Of a DNA stretch of 5,171 bases, positions 1 to 5,171 are shown piece after piece. The stretch comes from DATEUP01 sp035283065 (GTDB taxonomy: Archaea > Thermoplasmatota > DTKX01 > DATEUP01): positions 1 to 5,171 of the forward strand of contig DATEUP010000075.1 in the NCBI GenBank assembly GCA_035283065.1. The letters are read 5' to 3'. A program made the position numbers and the translations under genes. Below the pieces are notes generated by a model, which saw nothing but the letters and a program-made list of their open reading frames with translations, was not told the DNA's origin and searched no databases. The stretch's first letter is position 1, and every line of letters starts with the position of its first letter.

Positions 1-1456
1 CCGCCATCGAGTGGCTGTAGTCCTGGAAGTCCGAGGGCGCACCCGTGTAGAGCACGGTCTCGTTCGACCACCCCAGCGAGCCGAGGTGCCAGCGAGTCCG
101 GATGCTCGTCGAACCGGCTTCATACTCGACCCAGTAGAGGATGGCTAGGTCGGGGGCGTAGGGGAGGACGAGCGGGTAGAGGGCGTCCGCGCCGGGGCTT
201 CCGGCCACGAGCGCGGCGGGCGACCACCCCGAGGCGGGGGAGTACCTGGCGATCCACAGGGTGAAATTCGCCGCGCTCTTCTCGCTCCAGGCGAGGTAGC
301 CGTTCGACGCGCTGTCGAAAACGATGGAGGAGTAGATGGTGTCCAAGAGGGCGATCCCGGACCGGCTGACTTGCTGTGGAGGGCTCCAGCCGCCGACCCA
401 ATCGAAGCGGGAGGCCATGACGTAGTAGAGGTTGTCCGAGGAGTTTAGGTACTCCCACCACCCGAGCGCGAAGCCGGCGGGCGCAAAATACGCTCCGCGC
501 ATCGGACCCAAGACCGCAAGGGCGGCCGGGAAGTCCGTGGCGGCGCTCCAGGCGCCCCCTGGCGCGCGCGTCGCGTACCTGTAGATGGCCGTGCCGTTCG
601 AGTTCTGCCGCCAGTAGAGCAGCTGGGAGCCGTCATTTGAAAGGCCCCGGATGGGCCCGCTCGTCACATTCTCTGTGTCGTTGCGGTCCAGGCGGCGGGG
701 GCCGCTCCATCCGGAGATCGGGGAGTAGTCGTTGTACCACGCGTACGTGAAATTGTCAAGGGCGCGCTGCTGCCACGTCACGGTGGCTCCGCCGCCGGGC
801 AAGGCGAGGATCGCGCGCGAGGTTGTCGTGGCGTTGTCGTTGGTCTCCACGAGGGTGGGCGACGTGAAGCCCGCGGGGCCGTACACGGAGGCCCACACGG
901 ACCGGATCGGTGAACCCTCGTACCAGGCGATCGCGAACTCGCCGCCCTCCGCCCGGTGGGTGATGAAGCTCGGGACGGAGGCGCCGAAACCGCCAAGCTG
1001 GATGGCGGGGGCCCAGCCGGAGGGGGCCGTGTAGTCTGCGTACCAGAGCGTCTGGGGGGTTCCGAGCTCGATCCAGAGCATCGTGGCGCGGCCCCCGGGG
1101 CGAAGGAAGAAGGAGTACTGGCCTGCGGTGCCGTTGGGTGCCGTGTCGCTGACGAGATCGGGGGAACTCCAGCCCGCCGCGGGGCCGAGCTTCGACGTGA
1201 AGGGGCGGTAGTAGCTGCCCGTGTCGTACGCGTTCCACGCGGCCCAGAAGGTGCCGTTGCCTTCGCTCTCGACCCAAGGGCCCACGGTGCCGCCGCCGCC
1301 ATCGATTTGCTCGGCGGCCGACCAGGCCGGGATGGGGTCGAAGGCCGAGGCGCCGCCCGAGAGGGCAAGCGCCGCGCCGGCCGCCGCAAGGAGAAGCCAC
1401 GTGGCGCCAAGCAGTCGGAGGTCTCGCGCGGGGCCACGGGAGGTTGCGGCGGGCAT
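1..1456 (-). CDS. Secreted, Trp-rich repeat protein (predicted beta-propeller), C-terminus beyond window
   Basis: I read 485 codons without a stop from an ATG at 1454-1456 down to the left edge, so the gene is partial at its 3' end. Residues 1-14 are basic (R7, R11, R14), residues 15-32 are hydrophobic, and an ASA motif at 36-38 suggests signal peptidase I cleavage before F39. The mature part is rich in Trp (26 W in 485) and built of about 52-residue units. Each unit has a Trp strand, then an aromatic strand about 10 residues on, then a Gly-Trp turn often followed by Ser and Pro. Ten N-x-S/T sequons (N67, 108, 208, 235, 259, 263, 287, 338, 397, 465) fit an exported archaeal glycoprotein. There is no catalytic motif I can name, so function is unknown. 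Similar repeats occur in sialidase-like or BNR-like propellers and in bacterial proteins with W-x-GW repeats. No GTG, TTG or ATG lies upstream in frame within the gap, which supports this start. A C-terminal membrane anchor or further domains may lie outside the window. Confidence 0.85.
   Translation of the reverse strand, partial: MPAATSRGPARDLRLLGATWLLLAAAGAALALSGGASAFDPIPAWSAAEQIDGGGGTVGPWVESEGNGTFWAAWNAYDTGSYYRPFTSKLGPAAGWSSPDLVSDTAPNGTAGQYSFFLRPGGRATMLWIELGTPQTLWYADYTAPSGWAPAIQLGGFGASVPSFITHRAEGGEFAIAWYEGSPIRSVWASVYGPAGFTSPTLVETNDNATTTSRAILALPGGGATVTWQQRALDNFTYAWYNDYSPISGWSGPRRLDRNDTENVTSGPIRGLSNDGSQLLYWRQNSNGTAIYRYATRAPGGAWSAATDFPAALAVLGPMRGAYFAPAGFALGWWEYLNSSDNLYYVMASRFDWVGGWSPPQQVSRSGIALLDTIYSSIVFDSASNGYLAWSEKSAANFTLWIARYSPASGWSPAALVAGSPGADALYPLVLPYAPDLAILYWVEYEAGSTSIRTRWHLGSLGWSNETVLYTGAPSDFQDYSHSMA
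2..1324 (-). repeat. Tandem ~52-residue Trp/Gly-Trp repeats (at least eight units)
   Basis: These are protein-level repeats inside the secreted protein. The closing aromatic of each unit falls at W45, W96, W148, F197, W250, W303, W357, W411 and W463, with spacings of 51, 52, 49, 53, 53, 54, 54 and 52 residues. A second Trp precedes it by 19-23 residues (W74, W128, W178, W228, W282, W334, W390, W442). A third aromatic sits between them (W138, W188, W240, Y292, Y345, W401, W456). The three-strand rhythm suits blades of a beta-propeller. The units differ strongly in DNA sequence, so this is an old duplication and not a recent tandem array. Confidence 0.8.
1343..1456 (-). other. Sec signal peptide of the repeat protein
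   Basis: This covers residues 1-38. The n-region holds three arginines, but no twin-arginine pair, so Sec export is more likely than Tat. The hydrophobic core (about residues 15-32) is Leu/Ala rich, and the segment ends in A36-S37-A38, a good AxA cleavage site. The next residues, F-D-P-I-P, lead straight into the first repeat. There is no lipobox cysteine. This is seen in the sequence, and the cleavage point is inferred. Confidence 0.75.
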
Positions 1457-1469
1457 CGAAATCGGCGCG

Positions 1470-1489
1470 AAAAGGCGGGGGCGCCTTTT
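1470..1489 (-). terminator. 8-bp-stem inverted repeat with T run: likely terminator of the upstream operon
   Basis: The arms AAAAGGCG and CGCCTTTT are perfectly complementary across a four-base loop. On the minus strand the GC part of the stem is followed by TTTT, the layout of an intrinsic terminator. It is placed 34 bases after the stop of the aSelBL-like gene. Archaeal termination depends mainly on T tracts, so the short T4 alone would be weak. The same bases overlap the TATA-like box of the next gene. The element could therefore instead be an operator over the core promoter, or serve both roles. Confidence 0.4.
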
Positions 1490-1498
1490 ATTGTTTTG
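1484..1498 (-). promoter_or_regulatory. TATA-like box for the secreted repeat protein
   Basis: Read on the minus strand, this AT-rich patch is CCAAAACAATAAAAGG-like, in a GC-rich surrounding. It has an A-rich stretch in the BRE position, followed by AATAAAAG. It lies about 28-42 bases before the ATG at 1456. Archaeal initiation usually occurs about 25 bases downstream of the TATA centre, so the transcript would start near 1460-1465. The mRNA would then be leaderless or nearly so, which agrees with the lack of a Shine-Dalgarno before this ATG. The box overlaps one arm of the 1470-1489 inverted repeat. Confidence 0.5.
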
Positions 1499-1509
1499 GC
1501 AAGTACGGG

Positions 1510-1521
1510 GCGCGATCGCGC
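1510..1521. other. 12-bp perfect palindrome GCGCGATCGCGC
   Basis: This self-complementary dodecamer begins 2 bases after the TAG stop (1523-1525) of the aSelBL-like gene and lies 13 bases upstream of the TATA-like box of the secreted-protein gene. Its position upstream of BRE/TATA is where archaeal activators often bind. However, CG-rich palindromes arise easily at this base composition, and I see no second copy of the full 12-mer. Role unknown. Confidence 0.25.
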
Positions 1522-1522
1522 G

Positions 1523-2455
1523 CTAGCGGAACGCGCCAATAATCTTCGAACCTGGCGCGTCGAGCGCCGCGAGGACGGCGGGCAGGCCCGGAACCCGCAC
1601 GGCGGGGCGGTCGAGCTTCACGCGCGCGGTCGCCTCGTCGACGGCCTCGATGCGCCCCGGCACATCGTCGAGGCCGAGGAAGGCGTGGACGACTTGGCCG
1701 GGGGCCGGGGCGGGCTTGAAGAACTTGTTGCGCGCAAAAGGGCCGTCGACGGTCTCCGTCGTTTCGAGCTTGGGGCTCTCGGCAAGGACGGTTCCGCGGG
1801 GCAAGTCCTTGACCTCGATGCCGCGCAGCGCGAGCCCGACGCGGACCCCGGCGGGCCCCTCCGCGTGGTCGTCGTCGTGGATCTGGATCGAGCGCACCTG
1901 GGCCTCGCCGCCGTGGGGGAGCACGCGCAGCTTCTGGTGGACCTTCACGGGGCCGCCGTGGACTTTGCCAAGGACCACGGCGCCGACGCCCTTCACGTCG
2001 AACGACTGGTCAACGAGAACCATCGCGCCTTCGACCTTGCGGGGGTGGCGGTGGACGTCGGTTAGGAAGTCGGCGACCTCGAAGTGGCTCGTGACGATCG
2101 GGTAGCGCTCGAGCGCGGTCCCCTTGAGGAGGGGCGCGAGCTGGTCGGCGACGATGGGGCCCGGTGCGAAGATCATCCCCGAGGGCGGCGCGAAGAGGTC
2201 GCAGGCAACGACGGCTTCGCCAAGGGTGCGGGAAAGCTCGCGGACGGAAAGCACGGCGGCATCGGCCATGCCAAGCGCGAGGAGCAGGGGCGAGAGCTTC
2301 TCGGGGAAGCGGTGGGGCACGACGAGCGAGAGGACGAATTCGTTCTTCTTGTGGTCGTAAATCGAGAGGTCGGTCTCCGTGCCCTTCTTGCCGAGGCGGC
2401 CGGCAAGCTCGAGGTCCGTGAGGACCGCGGCCGTAAGCGCGCGCGTGACGGTCAT
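1523..2455 (-). CDS. aSelBL-type EF-Tu/SelB-like protein without GTPase motifs
   Basis: A 310-residue protein related to translational GTPases. Residues about 144-228 are a clear EF-Tu/SelB domain 2, with a beta-barrel pattern VKGVGAVVLGKV (154-165), SIQIH (189-193) and AGVRVGLALRGIE (202-214). Residues about 229-310 fit domain 3. The N-terminal region (1-140) lines up with a G domain but is broken. There is no P-loop GxxxxGK(S/T), the DxxGH motif is replaced around VVPHRFPEKL (45-54), and no NKxD is present. The LGKKGTETD segment (21-29) and PEKLSPLLLALGMADAAVL (51-69) resemble the archaeal SelB-like (aSelBL) family, known to have a disrupted GTPase domain and no SelB C-terminal mRNA-binding domain. 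Aminoacyl-tRNA or ribosome binding is a family-based inference. The ATG start follows an AGGGAG ribosome binding site. An earlier in-frame ATG at 2602 would overlap nnr by 124 bases and adds no conserved sequence. It is third in the operon, 23 bases after nnr. Confidence 0.85.
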   Translation of the reverse strand: MTVTRALTAAVLTDLELAGRLGKKGTETDLSIYDHKKNEFVLSLVVPHRFPEKLSPLLLALGMADAAVLSVRELSRTLGEAVVACDLFAPPSGMIFAPGPIVADQLAPLLKGTALERYPIVTSHFEVADFLTDVHRHPRKVEGAMVLVDQSFDVKGVGAVVLGKVHGGPVKVHQKLRVLPHGGEAQVRSIQIHDDDHAEGPAGVRVGLALRGIEVKDLPRGTVLAESPKLETTETVDGPFARNKFFKPAPAPGQVVHAFLGLDDVPGRIEAVDEATARVKLDRPAVRVPGLPAVLAALDAPGSKIIGAFR

Positions 2456-2463
2456 TGGCGTTT

Positions 2464-2469
2464 CTCCCT
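2464..2469 (-). promoter_or_regulatory. Shine-Dalgarno AGGGAG that fixes the aSelBL start
   Basis: AGGGAG on the minus strand is separated by 8 bases from the ATG at 2453-2455. It lies in the 23-bp gap after the nnr stop. It decides in favour of the 310-residue product over the longer in-frame start at 2602. It also contrasts with the secreted-protein gene, which lacks such a site and looks leaderless. That is what is expected of an internal operon gene compared with a promoter-proximal one. Confidence 0.75.
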
Positions 2470-2478
2470 TCGGTTCGT

Positions 2479-3984
2479 CTAGGGGCGCCCGCCCCACCAC
2501 GGCACGTGCCGTGCAAGGACGCGCGGGATCGCAGAAATAATGTCGGGGGGCTTCAAGGAATGCCCGAGGTCCTCGAAGGCAAGCTCCCCGGCCTTGCCGC
2601 ACAGGAACGCCCCCACGCGCGCGGCGTCGAAGGGCGAGAGCCCCTTGGCGAGCATGGCGCCGACGGCGCCCGTGAGCACGTCGCCCGTGCCGCCGACGGC
2701 CATGGCCGAGACCCCCGCGTCGTTGATCTTGAGCCGGGCGCCGTCGGAGATCAGCGTGCGGTGTCCCTTAAGGAGGACCGTGGTGTGGAAGGCCCGCGCG
2801 GCGGCGGCTGCAGCCGTCGCGCGGCTTTCAAGGTCGTCCTCGCCGGCGGCGGTGCGCCCCGTGAGGGCCTTGAATTCGCCCGCGTGGGGCGTAAGCACGC
2901 TTCCGCGCAGGGGCCCCCCACCGAGGGTGCGGCAGGCGGCGATGGCGTCCGCGTCGATCACCTGGGGCAGGCGGCTCTTGTCGGCCAACAGGCGGACGGC
3001 CGCCTGCGTCGGGCCCGCGCGGCCAAGGCCGGGGCCAAGCGCGAGCGCGCCGCAGCGGCGCTTGGCGATCGAACGGAGGAGGCCATCGACGTGGGCAGGG
3101 CCAAGCGCCTTCCCTTCCAGCGCGTGGACGATCAGGGTCGGGTCAAAGCGGCGGACTACATCGGCGACGCTCTCCGGCGTGAACACGTGGACAAGACCCA
3201 CGCCGCAGGCGTGCGCGGCAAGCGCGGCCAGGGCGGGGGCGCCGGAGTACGGGCCGCCCGCAACGACCGCGAGCACGCCGCGGTCAGCCTTGCGCGCATC
3301 GTCGGCCACTTTGGGGATGAGCTGGAGTTCGCCGGGTCCCGTGTGCGTCCACGCCTCTTTGGGGAACCCGATCTTGACCGGCACGATGGTCCCGGAATTC
3401 GCGCGTGTCATCCCGGCTTTCTTGGCCTCGATGGTGACGGTAATGTCAGGCCGGACCTGGGGCTTGAAGGGGAACCCGCTTGGCACATCGACTGCCACCA
3501 CGAGGCCGCCAAGGCTGTTGGCAAGGGCGATGAGGTCGCTGTACGGCGCGCGCGCGGGGCCGGAAATGCCCGAGCCGACCAGGCAGTCGAGGATGACATC
3601 GGCCTGCCGCCCCAGCGCCTCCACGTCCCGGCGGGCGCCCGGGCTCCAGTCGATTTTCGCGATCGACCGGTCCTTCAGGAGGGCCGAAAGCGCGCTTGCA
3701 GACACGCCCCCCTTGTCGGGCGCGTTGCGGCCTTCCGCGAACACGACCGTGATGCGCGAGCGCTTGGCTAGATGGAGCGCCGCGACGTACCCGTCGCCGC
3801 CGTTGTTGCCCTTGCCGCAAAGGACAAGGACTCGGGGCTGCGCGCCCTTGAGGCGCTTCTCCACTTCGCGCGCAATGGCCTTGCCAGCGTTGTCCATGAG
3901 CTTTTCGAGGGGCACGCCGCGGTAGACGGCGTTCGCGTCCGCGACGCGGAATTCGACAAGGGGTACGGCTTTGCCCGGAGCCAC
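2479..3984 (-). CDS. nnr: Bifunctional NAD(P)H-hydrate epimerase / ADP-dependent NAD(P)H-hydrate dehydratase
   Basis: A cytosolic repair enzyme of 501 residues, the usual length. It interconverts R- and S-NAD(P)HX and dehydrates the S form back to NAD(P)H using ADP. The N-terminal YjeF_N epimerase domain (about 1-220) shows GKGNNGGDGY (57-66), DCLVGSGISG (133-142) and AVDVPSG (164-170, with D166 probably catalytic or K+-site associated). The C-terminal ribokinase-like dehydratase domain (about 230-501) shows GGPYSGAPALAA (243-254), GPGLGR (317-322), DAD (344-346), TPHAGEF (365-371), KG (406-407) and GGTGDVLTG (431-439) with the conserved D435. All key motifs are present. The start is the GTG at 3982-3984. 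It is the only start codon between the preceding gene's stop and the conserved EFRVADANA segment, but its Shine-Dalgarno is weak. The ATG at 4116 would overlap gene 1 and adds a low-complexity tail. Second gene of the operon. Confidence 0.93.
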   Translation of the reverse strand: MAPGKAVPLVEFRVADANAVYRGVPLEKLMDNAGKAIAREVEKRLKGAQPRVLVLCGKGNNGGDGYVAALHLAKRSRITVVFAEGRNAPDKGGVSASALSALLKDRSIAKIDWSPGARRDVEALGRQADVILDCLVGSGISGPARAPYSDLIALANSLGGLVVAVDVPSGFPFKPQVRPDITVTIEAKKAGMTRANSGTIVPVKIGFPKEAWTHTGPGELQLIPKVADDARKADRGVLAVVAGGPYSGAPALAALAAHACGVGLVHVFTPESVADVVRRFDPTLIVHALEGKALGPAHVDGLLRSIAKRRCGALALGPGLGRAGPTQAAVRLLADKSRLPQVIDADAIAACRTLGGGPLRGSVLTPHAGEFKALTGRTAAGEDDLESRATAAAAAARAFHTTVLLKGHRTLISDGARLKINDAGVSAMAVGGTGDVLTGAVGAMLAKGLSPFDAARVGAFLCGKAGELAFEDLGHSLKPPDIISAIPRVLARHVPWWGGRP

Positions 3985-4027
3985 TATGCTTCGCCGCGGG
4001 CGCAAGGGCGTCCAGGGCAGATGAAGT

Positions 4028-5125
4028 CTAGTTGAGGGGCGAGCGCTCGACTTCGAGGGCCTCGGCCGTGGGGTACCGTTCGATGATGAAGCACTTCTCG
4101 GTAAGCTCGGCGGCAAGTTCCTCGAGCACCCACGCGGCGACCTCGACGCGCGAGCGCACGGGGTCGATGGCTACGAGTTCCGAAGGGACCTCGAACTCTT
4201 CCACAAGCATGTTTGCCGTGGCGGCGGGGTCGCGCGCCTCGATGATGCCGAGGACGATGAGGCCCTCCCGCGAGATGAGGTCGAGGGGGCGCGCCGTGCG
4301 TTCCGCGCGGCGCTTGACGCGGTTGGCAAGCTGGACGGCGTCCTTGAAGCGCGAGGAGCAGTAGTGGAGGGGCAGGCTCCCGCCAAGTTCCGCCACGAGC
4401 TTGAGGGCAAGCTCGCGCGAGCCCTGGATGGCTGCGCCGCTGTCGGCGGCGACGCGCAGCGAGCGCCTCTCGAGCTCCTCGCCGTTCGTGTGGGTGTACT
4501 CGAGTTCGTTGAGGTTCACGTAGTCGACGGCAAGCTTGCGCGCGAATTCGAGGAGCGCGCGCAGGCCCGGCTCGACGCCAGGGATTGCCGGCACCTCGAA
4601 ACCCACCCGCAGGCCGACGGCCCGGGCGTGGAGGATCGCGCGCTCGAACGGCGACCCCTTGAGGCGCATCCAGTGGCTCTCGTGGGGGTGGAACCGGATT
4701 TCGTTCAGCCCCGCGCCCTTGAGGGCCGCGAGCACCTCATCCGAGGGGTGCTTCGAAGTGTAGAGGTGGACGTCAAACTCGGGCCCCATCGCGCCCTTCA
4801 CACGGCGGATCATCTCGACCGTGAGCTCGGGGACGAGCATCGGGTCGCCGCCGGTCACCCCCATGCCGGTCGCCCCTTGCGCGTGGGCCTCTTCGAGGAC
4901 CTGCTCGGCAAGCTCCGCCGCGTTCGCGCCGAGACACAGGCGCTCGTTCGCGTACATCGCGGGGTTCTGATTCCGCTTGTCGGAAAGGGGACAGTAGAAG
5001 CAGCCGGTGTCGCAGACCCCGGTGACGAAGAGGACGAGCTTGCGCCCGTCGGCGCAGGCGGTGCAGGAGGGGGAGAGCGACTTCGTGTGCCGCTCGAGAA
5101 TGGGGAGGTCGCTGCGCGTGTGCAT
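4028..5125 (-). CDS. Radical SAM/4Fe-4S protein of the COG2108 type (reaction unknown)
   Basis: A 365-residue enzyme whose CDTGCFYC (C38, C42, C45) is the CxxxCxxC site for the SAM-binding 4Fe-4S cluster. It is preceded by the family-typical LVLFVTGVC (30-38) and followed by PLSDKRN (46-52) and YANER (58-62). GGDP (92-95) is the SAM-contacting GGE-like motif, and HLYTSKHP (120-127) and NEIRFHPHES (141-150) continue the barrel. Two further conserved-looking cysteine sites stand out: C21-x2-C24 before the core, and C256 in HYCSSRFKDAVQ (254-265). These could bind a second cluster or zinc. The C-terminal 90 residues (about 275-365) carry no Cys-rich auxiliary domain apart from C345. The family is described as related to pyruvate formate-lyase activating enzyme, but no substrate is established. 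The start is the first ATG in frame; no other start codon is visible upstream up to the window edge. It appears to lead the operon with nnr and the aSelBL-like gene. Confidence 0.88.
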   Translation of the reverse strand: MHTRSDLPILERHTKSLSPSCTACADGRKLVLFVTGVCDTGCFYCPLSDKRNQNPAMYANERLCLGANAAELAEQVLEEAHAQGATGMGVTGGDPMLVPELTVEMIRRVKGAMGPEFDVHLYTSKHPSDEVLAALKGAGLNEIRFHPHESHWMRLKGSPFERAILHARAVGLRVGFEVPAIPGVEPGLRALLEFARKLAVDYVNLNELEYTHTNGEELERRSLRVAADSGAAIQGSRELALKLVAELGGSLPLHYCSSRFKDAVQLANRVKRRAERTARPLDLISREGLIVLGIIEARDPAATANMLVEEFEVPSELVAIDPVRSRVEVAAWVLEELAAELTEKCFIIERYPTAEALEVERSPLN

Positions 5126-5139
5126 CGCAAGGCCTTGCG
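5126..5139. promoter_or_regulatory. 14-bp perfect palindrome abutting the radical SAM start codon
   Basis: CGCAAGGCCTTGCG is identical to its reverse complement and touches the ATG at 5123-5125 directly. The TATA-like box is centred near 5161, so initiation would be expected around 5134-5138, inside the palindrome. That suits a repressor operator. In RNA it could fold as a 5-bp stem with a GGCC loop and hide the start region. An adjoining inverted repeat (arms 5137-5142 and 5149-5154, GCGGCC/GGCCGC) overlaps it by three bases. No regulator is encoded in the window. Confidence 0.4.
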
Positions 5140-5156
5140 GCCCATCCAGGCCGCCT

Positions 5157-5171
5157 CGATAAAAGGGTTTG
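5157..5171 (-). promoter_or_regulatory. TATA-like box for the operon
   Basis: On the minus strand the window opens with CAAACCCTTTTATCG. This is an AT-rich CTTTTATC box preceded by CAAACC in the BRE position, in an otherwise very GC-rich stretch. It lies about 32-46 bases before the ATG at 5125. That geometry fits archaeal TBP/TFB binding with a very short 5' leader. The element is cut by the window edge, so its upstream part is not seen. Confidence 0.45.

Noticed and set aside
120..1400. Minus-strand open frames at 120-461, 445-636, 756-1400 and 778-1539 as separate genes
   Set aside because: They are out of frame with the continuous 485-codon frame, whose signal peptide, aromatic periodicity and sequons mark it as the real gene.
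1510..1521. GCGATCGC inside the palindrome as a genome-wide highly iterated motif
   Set aside because: I found only one other clear GCGATCGC in the window (near 928), which is not notable at this base composition. It was kept only as a low-confidence palindrome.
2456..2602. Extended aSelBL start at ATG 2602
   Set aside because: It would run 124 bases into nnr. The added sequence shows no family similarity, while the ATG at 2455 has a well-spaced AGGGAG.
956..3925. Long open frames on the plus strand (for example 956-2065, 2455-3771 and 2540-3925) facing the three minus-strand genes
   Set aside because: Their translations are Arg/Ala/Pro/Gly-rich with no recognisable motif and lie opposite well-supported genes. 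High GC at third codon positions removes stop codons from the opposite frames.
3985..4116. Extended nnr start at ATG 4116
   Set aside because: It would overlap the radical SAM gene by 89 bases. The added residues are Ser/Pro/Arg-rich, unlike the family N-terminus, and the GTG at 3984 gives a normal length.
1..5171. tRNA, rRNA, CRISPR array, insertion sequence, attachment site or prophage
   Set aside because: I saw no cloverleaf-like segment, no spaced direct repeats at DNA level, no transposase or integrase motif, and no flanking terminal repeats.

Overview
The window looks like chromosome from a high-GC (roughly two-thirds G+C), uncultured archaeon. Three things point to Archaea: a gene of the archaeal SelB-like (aSelBL) pseudo-GTPase type, a radical SAM protein of the mainly archaeal COG2108 type, and TATA-like AT-rich boxes about 30 to 40 bases before two of the start codons. 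A high-GC euryarchaeal lineage such as an uncultured Thermoplasmatota group is plausible, but the lineage is inferred and not proven.

Every gene I can support is on the minus strand, so the region is transcribed from right to left. At the right edge (5157-5171) lies a TATA-like box, followed by a perfect 14-bp palindrome that abuts the start codon of the first gene. The first three genes look like one operon. Gene 1 (4028-5125) is a radical SAM/4Fe-4S enzyme of unassigned reaction. Gene 2 (2479-3984, GTG start, 43 bases after gene 1) is Nnr, the bifunctional NAD(P)H-hydrate epimerase/ADP-dependent dehydratase. Gene 3 (1523-2455, 23 bases after gene 2, good Shine-Dalgarno) is a translation-factor-like protein. 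It keeps EF-Tu/SelB domains 2 and 3 but has lost every GTPase motif.

A 66-bp gap (1457-1522) follows. It packs a 12-bp palindrome, a TATA-like box and an 8-bp-stem hairpin with a T run. It probably ends the operon and starts the next gene.

The left 1.46 kb (1-1456) is one open coding frame that runs off the window edge, so its C-terminus is not visible. It encodes a signal peptide followed by at least eight tryptophan-rich repeats of about 52 residues with ten N-glycosylation sequons. This is a predicted secreted, glycosylated beta-propeller-like surface protein.

Nnr is metabolite-repair housekeeping. The radical SAM protein and the aSelBL protein are both conserved archaeal families without an established role, and their co-orientation suggests, weakly, a shared process. 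I see no tRNA, rRNA, CRISPR array, insertion sequence or phage gene, and nothing convincing on the plus strand.
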